DNA from: Thalassotalea mangrovi
GTDB taxonomy: Bacteria > Pseudomonadota > Gammaproteobacteria > Enterobacterales > Alteromonadaceae
Direction of reading: 5' to 3'
Assembly (NCBI RefSeq): GCF_005116735.1
Contig: NZ_SWDB01000029.1
Location: 1 to 64,000, forward strand
DNA length: 64,000 nucleotides
In this document: positions 1-8,250 of the stretch, piece by piece
Layout of the letters: every line of letters begins with the position of its first letter
Position numbering within the stretch: position 1 is the stretch's first letter
Made by a program: the position numbers and the translations under genes
The notes under the pieces: generated by a model
The model's database searches: none
What the model saw: the letters and a program-made list of their open reading frames with translations, nothing else
Told to the model about the DNA's origin: nothing

Positions 1-75
1 CTACTATCTCCAGTAGAGTATGAAACACGCTATCAAGAACAACTCAGAAGTGTCTAAGTTATTGGTGGCGATTCA
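1..75 (+). mobile_element. 3' end of an IS3-family-like insertion sequence (transposase C-terminus plus probable right end)
   Basis: The frame is open from the window edge and ends at TAA 55-57. It encodes 18 residues ending SPVEYETRYQEQLRSV, which resembles the extreme C-terminus of IS3-family OrfB integrases (SPVEYE...Y). The next ~18 bases (ending TTCA near 75) would hold the right terminal inverted repeat. The rest of the element lies outside the window, so the exact right end, completeness and activity cannot be judged. The family call rests on a short motif only. Confidence 0.6.
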
Positions 76-143
76 GTCCTCACGGTATTGTTCTTAACGA
101 ATGCAGAGAACGTTAGAAATCGTGCATAACGAGGGAACACCAG

Positions 144-689
144 ATGAGCATTTTCAAATTGAGACAAATAAATACCAAATTAGTGATTTCTTATTTATTG
201 CTGGCTAGCACGTTATCGGCTCAACCTGTTCTGGCTGAACAAAAAAAAGTCAAAGCAGACGAAAACTTGGAAGTGATTCAGGTATATGGCGAGAAACCCC
301 TGACATTTTTATTAGACCAGGTCAAAATGGCTGAACTGGATTTTTACGACTCGTTAAACCCGTTAATTGAAAACCCTGAGTATCAGGTAACCTGCAGACG
401 TGAAAGGCGACAGGAAATTGGCAGTACATCGTTACGGATCAAACAAACTTACTGTTTACCCAACTATTTTCGCAATCGCATGGCTCAGGAAACACAGGAG
501 GCTATGTTATCTGGCCGTCCCAATCCAACGTCAGCACAAATAGATGCTTTGGTAGTGCGTAAAAAAGAACAGGCTTACGCTGAAATAACAAAAATCATCG
601 AACAACACCCTGAGCTTCTGGAAAAACTGTTAAAGTTGGAAAAAGCTAAAGTCGCCTATGAAGAAAAACTGGCTGAGACTGAAAAGTAA
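144..689 (+). CDS. secreted hypothetical protein
   Basis: This 181-residue protein has a clear Sec signal peptide: a basic N-terminus, a hydrophobic stretch at about residues 12-25, and cleavage near VLA-EQ. The mature part is hydrophilic, starts with EVIQVYGEKP, carries two cysteines (about residues 84 and 104) and ends in a charged, probably coiled helix rich in Glu and Lys. I do not recognise a domain. A GAGG sequence lies about 9 bases before the ATG. It sits just downstream of an IS end and ahead of an imperfect terminator. Periplasmic location is inferred from the signal peptide; function is unknown. Confidence 0.7.
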   Translation: MSIFKLRQINTKLVISYLLLASTLSAQPVLAEQKKVKADENLEVIQVYGEKPLTFLLDQVKMAELDFYDSLNPLIENPEYQVTCRRERRQEIGSTSLRIKQTYCLPNYFRNRMAQETQEAMLSGRPNPTSAQIDALVVRKKEQAYAEITKIIEQHPELLEKLLKLEKAKVAYEEKLAETEK

Positions 690-697
690 CCTGAACA

Positions 698-721
698 GGG
701 ACCATTGGCCTCTCTGGTCCC
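698..721 (+). terminator. hairpin after the hypothetical gene, possible terminator
   Basis: GGGACCA (698-704) and TGGTCCC (715-721) form a perfect 7-bp stem with a 10-base loop just after the stop codon. What follows is AT-rich but lacks a clean T-run, so intrinsic termination is only likely, not certain. Confidence 0.4.
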
Positions 722-953
722 AATAATTTACTATACACGAGTCAAGGTTAAATAAATCACACCGCAGGATTTTCTGGTTTTTATCAACAACGTCCACATT
801 CGCTTTCCCCTCTTTACGCATACTTACATATTCGATTGACTCGATAATACAAACGTTTTGTTTCGCTAAAAAGCGCATAGCCTTTTGGTAGTTGGCTGTA
901 TCTGGACTACGATTTAATACTAAATGATTCGTAACAAAACCAGAGGCTTGACA

Positions 954-2519
954 ATGAACTTCCCTATCGGCTCTAACCTGCTAAGGCGTTTTTTGATTCA
1001 CATGTTCGCGGTGTTGGTCATCGGTTCCATACTAACTGTCACTGCTAAAGCAGCAGATAAACCCAATATCCTGGTGATCTGGGGTGATGATGTCGGTATG
1101 TGGAACATCAGTGCCTATCACCGCGGCATGATGGGAGGCAGTACTCCCAATATTGATAAGATTGCCAATGAAGGGATGATCTTTATGGATCATTACGCAC
1201 AGGCCTCGTGCACCGCCGGTCGGGCGGCGTTTATCACTGGCCAGTATCCAATCCGTATTGGTCTTAGTACCGTCGGTTTACCCGGTGCAAAACAAGGGCT
1301 ACAGGAAAACGTCCCGACTTTGGCTGAGATGTTAAAAGACCAAGGATACACCACCGGTCAGTTTGGTAAAAATCACCTGGGCGATCGGGATGAACACTTG
1401 CCCACCAACCACGGCTTTGATGAGTTCTATGGCATCCTCTATCACCTGAACGCCGGCGAGTATTCGGAACAATATGACTACCCGAAAGACGATAAAACTC
1501 AGGAGCGCTTTAACCTTAAAATGCGCGGTATTATTCACTCCAAAGCCCTTTCCGATGGTGGCCAGGATATCAAAGATCTTGGCCCGTGGGGCCGCGAGGT
1601 GCAACGCAACATAGATCAGGATGTACTTGAGCAGTCAAAACGCTTTATTAGCGATGCGGTAAAAGACGAAAAGCCATTTTTTGTCTGGCACAACACAACC
1701 CGAATGCACTATCGCACTAATTTAACCAAGGAATACGAAGGTAAAAGCGGTTATGGTTTGTATGCCGACGGGATGATGGAGTTGGATGATGATGTCGGCG
1801 AACTGCTAGAGTTGCTTGAAGAGCTCGACGTAGCAGACAATACCCTGGTGATGTTCTCCACCGACAATGGTGCTGCTTCTAACTCTTGGCCCGATGGTGG
1901 TAACCAACCATTTCACGGTGAAAAAGGTGTTGGCGGCTGGGAAGGCGGTTTTCGCGTTCCAATGTTGGTCAAATGGCCGGGTAAAATTCCCGCTGGCACG
2001 CACACCGGTGAATTCATGACGATGGAAGACTGGGTTCCGACCATCATGTCAATTGTCGGTGAGAAGGATATCAAAGAGGAGTTGCTCGACGGCTTGAAAA
2101 TCGCCGGTAAAAAGCAAAAATCTCATCTCGACGGTTACGATCAAACCGATATTCTGTTCAATAAAGGGCCATCGAAACGTAAAGAGTTTTACTACTTCAC
2201 CGAAACCACCTTCCATGGCATGCGTTACGGTGACTGGAAATTCCTGTTTATTGACCAACACGAATGGTTCCGAGCCACTCAAGAAACAATGACAACCCCC
2301 TACATTATCAACTTAAAACTGGATCCGTTTGAGCGCTTTATCGAAGCACGTGGCTATGACGAATGGGCAGAAAATCGTTCCTGGACTCTCGGTCCTGCAG
2401 GCGCCCAAATAGTACAATTCGTCAAAAGCTTTGAAGAATTCCCTCCGACTCAGGCGAGTTTCTCAGCACAGGTTTCTGAAGTCAGTAAATACATTAATTC
2501 CCAGGCGGTGAATCGTTAA
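954..2519 (+). CDS. secreted arylsulfatase-family sulfatase
   Basis: This is a formylglycine-dependent sulfatase (alkaline phosphatase superfamily) that would hydrolyse sulfate esters in the periplasm or outside the cell. ATG 954 is preferred over ATG 924 because GAGG lies about 8 bases upstream and translation then begins directly with a signal peptide cleaved near AKA-AD. The N-terminal metal site ILVIWGDDVG is present. The active-site motif is CTAGR, i.e. C-x-A-x-R rather than the common C-x-P-S-R. FSTDNGA further on supplies the second metal-ligand set. At about 521 residues it is of normal length. The gene stands alone; no sulfatase-maturating enzyme is seen in the window. The substrate cannot be deduced; algal polysaccharide or phenolic sulfates are possibilities only. 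Confidence 0.9.
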   Translation: MNFPIGSNLLRRFLIHMFAVLVIGSILTVTAKAADKPNILVIWGDDVGMWNISAYHRGMMGGSTPNIDKIANEGMIFMDHYAQASCTAGRAAFITGQYPIRIGLSTVGLPGAKQGLQENVPTLAEMLKDQGYTTGQFGKNHLGDRDEHLPTNHGFDEFYGILYHLNAGEYSEQYDYPKDDKTQERFNLKMRGIIHSKALSDGGQDIKDLGPWGREVQRNIDQDVLEQSKRFISDAVKDEKPFFVWHNTTRMHYRTNLTKEYEGKSGYGLYADGMMELDDDVGELLELLEELDVADNTLVMFSTDNGAASNSWPDGGNQPFHGEKGVGGWEGGFRVPMLVKWPGKIPAGTHTGEFMTMEDWVPTIMSIVGEKDIKEELLDGLKIAGKKQKSHLDGYDQTDILFNKGPSKRKEFYYFTETTFHGMRYGDWKFLFIDQHEWFRATQETMTTPYIINLKLDPFERFIEARGYDEWAENRSWTLGPAGAQIVQFVKSFEEFPPTQASFSAQVSEVSKYINSQAVNR

Positions 2520-2547
2520 GAAAGATTGCTTGCTGATGCACATATTC

Positions 2548-2580
2548 AGAGCGTGGTAACCCGCGCTCTTCGCCTCTTTT
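2548..2580 (+). terminator. weak terminator after the sulfatase gene
   Basis: AGAGCG (2548-2553) pairs with CGCTCT (2564-2569), and a pyrimidine-rich stretch ending in TTTTT follows. The stem is short, so the call is tentative. Confidence 0.4.
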
Positions 2581-2672
2581 TACTGGGCTCTGCGGCCAGC
2601 TCACTCCCCTTTGATTTAATGTGGAGAGTTTTGGTTTACTGGCTTCGGTAAATTGATTGTGACAATTACCCG

Positions 2673-3080
2673 TTAAAACACCTCGGCCGCATCATCAAAA
2701 GATTTGAACTCCAGTGGGTTTCCACTGAAATCGAGGACGAACATGGTTTGTTGCTGGCCACGTTTACCCTGATAGCGACGCTGGGGTTTGATGATAAATT
2801 CAACGTTCGCTTGTTCCATCCTTGTTGCCAGTGATGAAAACTGTACCGGGCTGAGCAGACAACCAAAATGTGGAATTGGTACCGACACGCCATCGACCTG
2901 GCCGCAAAAATCGAGCGGTTCGACACTTCCCAGGTGTGCTGACAATTGATTACCGAATAAATCAAAGTCGACCCAGGTATCCGTTGAGCGCCCTTCTTTA
3001 CAACCAAGAATATCCATATAAAAGGCTCGTGTACTGGCCAGGTCTTTAACTTTAAACGCATAGTGAAAGGGGTTAATCAT
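2673..3080 (-). CDS. VOC (glyoxalase/bleomycin-resistance) family protein
   Basis: At 135 residues this is one complete vicinal-oxygen-chelate domain. It begins with the typical FHYAFKVKDLASTRAFY strand-helix, contains the DxxGNQLSAHL segment and ends with DFSGNPLEFKSF, where the last Glu is the usual C-terminal metal ligand. VOC proteins are metal-dependent lyases, isomerases or dioxygenases, or binding proteins; the substrate here is unknown. It is the last gene of a leftward three-gene operon and starts 3 bases after the monooxygenase-like gene ends. A second, unrelated VOC gene lies at 51150-51506. Confidence 0.85.
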   Translation of the reverse strand: MINPFHYAFKVKDLASTRAFYMDILGCKEGRSTDTWVDFDLFGNQLSAHLGSVEPLDFCGQVDGVSVPIPHFGCLLSPVQFSSLATRMEQANVEFIIKPQRRYQGKRGQQQTMFVLDFSGNPLEFKSFDDAAEVF

Positions 3081-3083
3081 TAT

Positions 3084-3398
3084 CTATTCCTCTGGCGAAC
3101 GATATTCCCGTTCGACTTTTACCACTTGTACCCGATAATCTGCATACCATTTTTGCTGTCCAATTTTTTGCGCCTGCTTATGCAATGGGTGTTGTTTCCA
3201 CGCAAGAATGTGTTGCTCCGATGGCCAATAAGAAATGGCTATTTCCTGATTGCCCTCGCTAATGCTTTTAAACTCAAGGCAGCCAAACTCAGACAGCGCC
3301 AACTCCCGCAATCGCTCAGCCATTTGCAAATATTGATCGTCTGTTTGGCGAAGGGTTGCGGAAAATATCACCGCGAATGCAGGCTTGTTAGTGGCCAT
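3084..3398 (-). CDS. antibiotic biosynthesis monooxygenase (ABM) domain protein
   Basis: This is a 104-residue single ABM (dimeric alpha-beta barrel) domain. The features I see are an AVIFSATLR first strand, a GCLEFKSI second strand, AISYWPSEQHILAWKQHPLH (the usual W...H segment) and a C-terminal VVKVEREY strand. Such small proteins are cofactor-free monooxygenases or heme/quinone-modifying enzymes; the real substrate is unknown. Its start overlaps the end of the upstream NTF2-like gene by 11 bases, and the VOC gene follows after 3 bases, so the three are almost certainly co-transcribed. Confidence 0.82.
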   Translation of the reverse strand: MATNKPAFAVIFSATLRQTDDQYLQMAERLRELALSEFGCLEFKSISEGNQEIAISYWPSEQHILAWKQHPLHKQAQKIGQQKWYADYRVQVVKVEREYRSPEE

Positions 3399-3882
3399 AA
3401 CTGACTATCCTATGCAGTTTCCAACCCGCCTTGGTTTGCTTCCAGATATGTAAAAATTTAAACGTACCACAATCGAGGTGATCGTTTTCCATATGACAAA
3501 ACTCATGGCTGCCAGTTTGAATTGCACCAAAACCTTTAACCGGGTGCACTTCAAAATCTTCCGTAATCAGGCGTCTGGTAGGCCTGTCGGCCCGACTCAA
3601 TAAGTTGTTTGTGTTCTCAACATTCTGCTGATAATTACTCAGTCCACCCATATCGTGATAAAACTCAAGCTCGGGGGTAAAGTAATGATTAACAACGTCC
3701 TTATTTCCCTGGTTAAAGGCAGTAAAGAACGCTTGGTCCTCGGCAAATATCACTTTGGCTAATTCTGGATCCACCTGCTGACTGAAATCAATTGCCTGCT
3801 GAGCCGTTGGATTAGCATAAGAGCATGACAAAGGCGGCGAGGCTAACCACATTACCAGCATCACTTTATAGATATTCTTCAT
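3388..3882 (-). CDS. NTF2/SnoaL-like (DUF4440-type) exported protein, probable lipoprotein
   Basis: I place the start at ATG 3882, where AAGGA lies about 5 bases upstream and a signal peptide follows at once; the reading frame itself is open further up to 3972 without such support. The N-terminus ends in PPLSC, so it may be a lipoprotein. The mature part has the cone-fold pattern of NTF2-like proteins: a helix with EDQAFFTAFNQGNKDVVNHYFTPELEFYHD, a middle SRADRPTRR segment and a C-terminal strand ending GWKLHRIVSYGH. These proteins act as small enzymes or binding domains; no catalytic role can be assigned. First gene of the NTF2-ABM-VOC operon. Confidence 0.78.
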   Translation of the reverse strand: MKNIYKVMLVMWLASPPLSCSYANPTAQQAIDFSQQVDPELAKVIFAEDQAFFTAFNQGNKDVVNHYFTPELEFYHDMGGLSNYQQNVENTNNLLSRADRPTRRLITEDFEVHPVKGFGAIQTGSHEFCHMENDHLDCGTFKFLHIWKQTKAGWKLHRIVSYGH

Positions 3883-3995
3883 CGTTTTCCTTCTTAGTTT
3901 GCTGATACCTTTTAAACACAACCGGTGATTAAAATTTACTGTATTTGGCAAAGCCGTTACAATCGGCATCAACAGATAGTTTCGGTAAGTTACCC

Positions 3996-4478
3996 ATGTC
4001 CCAAATATGCCCTTGCGGCTCCGCTCTTACGTATTCTGATTGTTGTCAGCCATTGCATCAGGGGTTAAAAACCGCCGAAACCGCAGAACAATTGATGCGT
4101 TCTCGGTATAGTGCCTACGCCCTGAAACTGGGGCCATATCTAGAACAGACCTGGGCTCAGGCAGAGCGAGTAAATAACTCCCTTGCTGACATTCAGCAGT
4201 GGGCAGAGCAGACCGCCTGGCTAAAACTGGAGATCCTTGCTACCGATTACACCGCTAATGATTTTCATTTTGTTGAATTTAGCGCTCAGTATCTGCATCA
4301 GGGCAAGCGTTGGCTAATGCAGGAAAAATCACGTTTTTGTCGGGAAGACGGTCTATGGCGTTATTTAGACGGCGACGTCAAGGAACACCAGTTGCTGGCA
4401 GAGATAAAACGCAACGACCCCTGCCCCTGTGGTAGCGGTAAAAAATTCAAAAAGTGTCATATGTTGCTAAATGCCTGA
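3996..4478 (+). CDS. YchJ family protein with SEC-C zinc motif
   Basis: ATG 3996 gives a 160-residue protein that begins at the conserved CPCGS motif; the open frame extends upstream only into the divergent gene's leader. It has an N-terminal [13 protein letters not shown] metal-binding motif, a YchJ middle domain ([18 protein letters not shown]...FVEFSA) and a C-terminal SEC-C motif ([16 protein letters not shown]) like the one SecA uses to bind zinc. The family is UPF0225; its exact function is not established. It is divergent from the NTF2-ABM-VOC operon, with 113 bases shared as promoter space. Confidence 0.9.
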   Translation: MSQICPCGSALTYSDCCQPLHQGLKTAETAEQLMRSRYSAYALKLGPYLEQTWAQAERVNNSLADIQQWAEQTAWLKLEILATDYTANDFHFVEFSAQYLHQGKRWLMQEKSRFCREDGLWRYLDGDVKEHQLLAEIKRNDPCPCGSGKKFKKCHMLLNA

Positions 4479-4517
4479 TACCATTATTAACACCGCTTTT
4501 CGACACAAAAAAGGGCT

Positions 4518-4940
4518 CTACTGTCGTTGCCAACGCTCGAGTTCTACTCTTGTTCCCTGCTCGTTAAAACGTTCGACAATCCAGGTATCTCCTTCGATTC
4601 GATAGCTGAAAACATAACGCTGATTCGGTTCATGGGTAAATGAGGCCAGACTCAGGGTTTCCTAGTATCGGTTCTTGTCAATTTTGTAAGTCCCTGCTCC
4701 CGATGCCCAGAACTTGCCATCGTCCATAACTTTCAACGCCGTCATCTTCACATCCCGATACTGCATTAAATCCCCTTTTTCATCGATATATTCACCATCA
4801 ATAAGCTTCCATGTCCCCGCTAACGGCGATGATAATTCTTTGGGCGTTGCAGCGTCGGATTTAACCGACATGAAAAGTGCCGCGATACAAAAAACGACGA
4901 GTAAAAAGGCAAAGTTTTTCAACCAGGAAGGGATGCTCAT
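4518..4940 (-). pseudogene. lipocalin-like (DUF4488-like) exported protein interrupted by an in-frame TAG
   Basis: Reading leftward from ATG 4940, the frame encodes an N-terminal membrane or signal segment (about residues 9-25), then SPLAGTWKLIDGEYIDEKGD and a conserved-looking beta-barrel segment. It meets TAG at 4662-4664 directly after KIDKNRY. The same frame then runs on for 47 more sense codons, containing RYVFSYRIEGDTWIVERF and ending RVELERWQRQ with a stop at 4518-4520. The second half reads as the normal C-terminus of the same lipocalin-like family (YxIEGDTW, ending ExWQR). A single nonsense change therefore splits an otherwise intact gene. It could be a pseudogene, a 92-residue truncated product, a readthrough site or a sequencing error. 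Confidence 0.75.
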
Positions 4941-5056
4941 AGCAGCGCTTATATTGTTTTTTTATTTAATGCTAACCTACTGTAATCAGCTCAACTAATC
5001 AATCCGTAAAACACTAACAAATTAAAGGGCTGCTGCACTTTATCGACCAACAACCG

Positions 5057-6202
5057 CTAATCCAGGCGTTTTTTAAATCGAAAAGCGGCGACCATCAGTC
5101 CCAGCACCGTAAAGACCGCTAACCAAATCAAATCGAAACTCATACTTGAGATGTCGACATCACGCAATACAACGCCTCGGATAAGACGCATGAAATGGGT
5201 CGCTGGCAAGGCCTCGGCGATCGACTGTGCGACCTTTGGCATTCCCTCGTAAGGAAACATAAAGCCGGATAACAATATCGATGGCAGTAACACAAATACC
5301 GTCATTTGCATGGATTGCAACTGGCTTTTGGCAATCGTTGAGATGACCAGCCCCAACACTAATGAAGCAGCAATAAATAATAAGGTAATCGCGGCAAGGG
5401 CGGCTAAACTGCCGTTTAGCGGCACATGGAAAATAAAGTATCCAAGGCACAGGATCAAACTCACCTGTATCAGGCCAATAAAAATATACGGAATGATCTT
5501 ACCGAGCATCAACTCAATGGATTTTAGCGGTGTATTAATCAATAACTCGAGATTGCCATGCTCTCGTTCGCGAACGATGGCGGCGGATGTGAACATAATC
5601 ATGGTCATCGTCAGGATCACTGCGACAAGGCCAGGAACAATATTAACCACGGTTCGTTGCTCCGGATTATACAGCAGGGTAACTTCAAACGTGGGGATGC
5701 TGCGGTTCGCTGGCTTACTTAATAACTCTGCTAACGGCATGTTTCGCAGGCTTTTAATGCTGGATGCGACCATCGTATCGGAACCATCGGTTAACCATTG
5801 CGCAATAGGACGTGAGGTTTCCTCATCGGTTGCCGGCGGAGTTGCCAAACCAACCGTACCATGGCGGACCAGGCGTTGACTGACATCTTCAGGAATGATT
5901 AACACGGCCCTGACTTCCTGCCGGGCTATCGCCTGTTCAGCCTCTGGCACCGTGGCATACTGGCTTTTAAAACTAACCACCTGAGTCGCTGATACTGTTT
6001 GTACCAAGATTCGACTTAGTGCCGTCTGGCTCTGATCTACCAGCCCCACCGGGATATAGCGAACATTGGTATTAATGGCGAAGCCGAACAACAACAATTG
6101 AATAAGCGGGATCATCACTACCATGCCAAAGGTCATCCGATCTCGCTTTAATTGCATCAGTTCCTTATAAAAAATCGCCTGAATTCGATAATAAAAATTC
6201 AC
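5057..6202 (-). CDS. ABC-2 type transporter permease (YbhR/YbhS-like)
   Basis: I place the start at GTG 6202, which overlaps the ATPase stop as GTGA and has GGAAGGGG upstream; an ATG at 6223 is the alternative. The protein (about 381 residues) has one N-terminal membrane segment (LIQLLLFGFAINT), a large external domain of about 150 residues, and five C-terminal membrane segments with the ABC-2 signature region (REREHGNLELLINTPLKSIE). With the ATPase and HlyD-type adaptor upstream it forms a drug or lipid exporter of the YbhGFSR type. E. coli uses two different permeases; only one is seen here, which suggests a homodimer. The substrate is unknown. Confidence 0.9.
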   Translation of the reverse strand: MNFYYRIQAIFYKELMQLKRDRMTFGMVVMIPLIQLLLFGFAINTNVRYIPVGLVDQSQTALSRILVQTVSATQVVSFKSQYATVPEAEQAIARQEVRAVLIIPEDVSQRLVRHGTVGLATPPATDEETSRPIAQWLTDGSDTMVASSIKSLRNMPLAELLSKPANRSIPTFEVTLLYNPEQRTVVNIVPGLVAVILTMTMIMFTSAAIVREREHGNLELLINTPLKSIELMLGKIIPYIFIGLIQVSLILCLGYFIFHVPLNGSLAALAAITLLFIAASLVLGLVISTIAKSQLQSMQMTVFVLLPSILLSGFMFPYEGMPKVAQSIAEALPATHFMRLIRGVVLRDVDISSMSFDLIWLAVFTVLGLMVAAFRFKKRLD

Positions 6203-7146
6203 CCTTGCCCCTTCCCTGTGCAAGTGACAAATACATCTTCCAGACTGGGGCGGACTCGTTTTAAACTGCGGTAATCTTCGCTGGGTAACTGGTTTTGTAG
6301 CCAGGTATCCGGTTGCTCAATGGTTTTATCAACCAAAACCCTTAAACGGGTGCCTAACTGAGCGGCACTGATCACTTCAGGGTGGGAGATCAATGCTTGT
6401 TTCACTTGTCTGTTATTGTCACTTTGTAGTTCGACCACATGAGCATTCATCTCTTCCATCAATGCCTGTGGACTGCCATCAGCACGTTTAATGCCGTGTT
6501 CTAATATCGCCAGGGCGTGACACCGCTCTGCTTCATCCATGTAATGGGTGGAAACCAGTATGGTGGTGCCAGCTTCACTTAAATCAAACAACTTTTCCCA
6601 AAAATCACGGCGTGACTCCGGATCAACCGCAGACGTTGGTTCATCCAGAAACAACAGTTGTGGCTTGTGTAAAACCGCCGCTGCCAAAGCGAGACGTTGG
6701 CGCTGGCCACCGCTCATTAGCCCGGCAAAATGATTGGCGAGCTCCTCAAGGTTATACAATTGCAGCAGTTCATCAATACGGGTGCTCTGGGCTGTCCCAT
6801 GAATACCATATATTTTGGCGACAAAACTCAGGTTTTCACGAACCGTCAAATCTCGATACATCGAAAAAACCTGGGTCATATAGCCAATGTGATACCTGAG
6901 TTTACTGGCCTGCTCCGGCAATCTCATGCCAAGCACATCCACCTGACCTTCAGAAGGTGTCAGTAATCCGGTCAGCATACGAATGGAGGTGGTTTTGCCA
7001 CAACCGTTGGGGCCAAGGAATCCATAGATTTTGCCACGTTCAATGTCTAAGTCGAGATTTTGCACCGCCTTAACCGAACCAAAATTCTTTGCCATCCCCC
7101 GGGATCGAATCACCAATTCGTTTGTGTCCCTCGTAGCAATGCTCAT
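6199..7146 (-). CDS. ABC transporter ATP-binding protein (YbhF-like, single NBD)
   Basis: This 315-residue cytoplasmic ATPase shows Walker A GPNGCGKTTS, a Q-loop near GYMTQVFSMY, signature MSGGQRQRLALAAAVL, Walker B LLFLDEPTS and the switch His in VSTHYMDEA. A C-terminal domain of about 80 residues follows the NBD, as is usual for DrrA/CcmA-type subunits. E. coli YbhF has two fused nucleotide-binding domains; this one has only one. It overlaps the HlyD gene by 4 bases (ATGA) and the permease start by 4 bases (GTGA), which points to translational coupling in a three-gene operon. Confidence 0.93.
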   Translation of the reverse strand: MSIATRDTNELVIRSRGMAKNFGSVKAVQNLDLDIERGKIYGFLGPNGCGKTTSIRMLTGLLTPSEGQVDVLGMRLPEQASKLRYHIGYMTQVFSMYRDLTVRENLSFVAKIYGIHGTAQSTRIDELLQLYNLEELANHFAGLMSGGQRQRLALAAAVLHKPQLLFLDEPTSAVDPESRRDFWEKLFDLSEAGTTILVSTHYMDEAERCHALAILEHGIKRADGSPQALMEEMNAHVVELQSDNNRQVKQALISHPEVISAAQLGTRLRVLVDKTIEQPDTWLQNQLPSEDYRSLKRVRPSLEDVFVTCTGKGQG

Positions 7147-8084
7147 GGCAGATCTACCTGGACCGGTACACCGCTGGCTAACTGCTGGTGTTGACTGGAG
7201 AGCTGTATTTCTGCCAGGTACATTAACCGCGCGCGTTCATCTTGATTGAGGGCATAATAAGGAGTAAATGCGGGTTCATTGGAGATCCAGCGAACCGTAC
7301 CTTCGATGCCAGCGTCTAATCCATCAACATGCAGGTTTAGCTTGTCTCCGACATGAATTTTGATCCGATAGGGTTCGGGCACATATACCCGGGCATAAGG
7401 CGCATCGCCTGCCATCACGATAGCAACCGGACTGCCAAGGGTCACCCGTTCACCAAGGTTCCAGGGTAGATTGTCTAAAATTCCGTTGCGGGTTGCACGA
7501 ATGGTTAAATCGGCTAGTTTTTTTTGCTGGGCAGATAACACCGCATTAGCAGCGTCCAAATGGGCTTCCGCCATCTGAATATCTTCAGGTCGCGAGCCAT
7601 TTGTGAGTTCCCTGAGTTCTTCTTCGGCAGAATCCAGTGCTGCCTGATCCGAATCCCGGGTGGCTAACGCCCTCGATAAATTGGCCTTGGACATCAGGTT
7701 CTGCGCGGCAAGTTCTTCGGCTCGCTGATAATTAGCCTGACTGTCAACCAATGCGGCGCGAGCACCTGCCACTTTGGCACTGGCAGCCGCCACCTCTTCT
7801 TCCCGGGCACCATTTCTCAGTTTTTCTAAATTCGCCATGGCCTCAGCCACTTCCGCATGTGCCTTGGCAACTTCCGCTTTTTGTGCCGTGTCATCCAGTT
7901 GTGCTAACACCATGCCTTTTTTAACCGGGCTGCCCTGAGAAATCGGTAATGAAACTAGTACTTCGTTAATGGTAGCGGTATGGGCTATACGATCCCTTTC
8001 CAGGGTACCCAGAGCTACCTGAGTTTGCCGTTGTTCACAGCCAGCCAACACCAGTAAGAGCAATATAAGTGGTAATGATTTCAC
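7143..8084 (-). CDS. HlyD-family periplasmic adaptor lipoprotein (YbhG-like)
   Basis: The N-terminus MKSLPLILLLLVLAGC ends in a lipobox with the lipidated Cys at residue 16 followed by Glu. Then come a short biotinyl-lipoyl-like segment (NEVLVSLPISQGSPVKKGMVLAQLDDT), a long alpha-helical hairpin at about residues 60-180 rich in Ala and Glu (NLEKLRNGAREEEV, ELTNGSRPEDIQ), and the barrel domain. This is the membrane-fusion component linking the inner-membrane ABC exporter to the periplasm or an outer-membrane channel. First gene of the exporter operon; no outer-membrane channel gene is adjacent. Confidence 0.9.
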   Translation of the reverse strand: MKSLPLILLLLVLAGCEQRQTQVALGTLERDRIAHTATINEVLVSLPISQGSPVKKGMVLAQLDDTAQKAEVAKAHAEVAEAMANLEKLRNGAREEEVAAASAKVAGARAALVDSQANYQRAEELAAQNLMSKANLSRALATRDSDQAALDSAEEELRELTNGSRPEDIQMAEAHLDAANAVLSAQQKKLADLTIRATRNGILDNLPWNLGERVTLGSPVAIVMAGDAPYARVYVPEPYRIKIHVGDKLNLHVDGLDAGIEGTVRWISNEPAFTPYYALNQDERARLMYLAEIQLSSQHQQLASGVPVQVDLP

Positions 8085-8250
8085 CCCAAACCCTTAAATT
8101 TATCAGAGTGTTATCACATCATGGGGTAGCAAAGAAAGAATCGCAAGAAATTTAAGATTGGCTATTTATACCATTCACATTTCTCCGGACGTTGAGGTAT
8201 CAGTCTGCGCCGCATCCGCACCGACTCTGGTAAAGGCAATAAAGCAGTGA

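Noticed and set aside
630-878. Minus-strand 82-residue ORF opposite the hypothetical gene end
   Set aside because: It runs antisense into the 144-689 gene through the hairpin, and has no clear start signal. The upstream part (690-914) reads somewhat protein-like and could be a gene remnant, but I cannot support it.
2666-3061. 131-residue minus-strand ORF overlapping the VOC gene in another frame
   Set aside because: The other frame (2673-3080) gives a complete VOC domain and correct operon spacing.
5310-5879. 189-residue plus-strand ORF inside the ABC permease
   Set aside because: Shadow of the permease gene; the opposite strand has the family motifs and operon overlaps.
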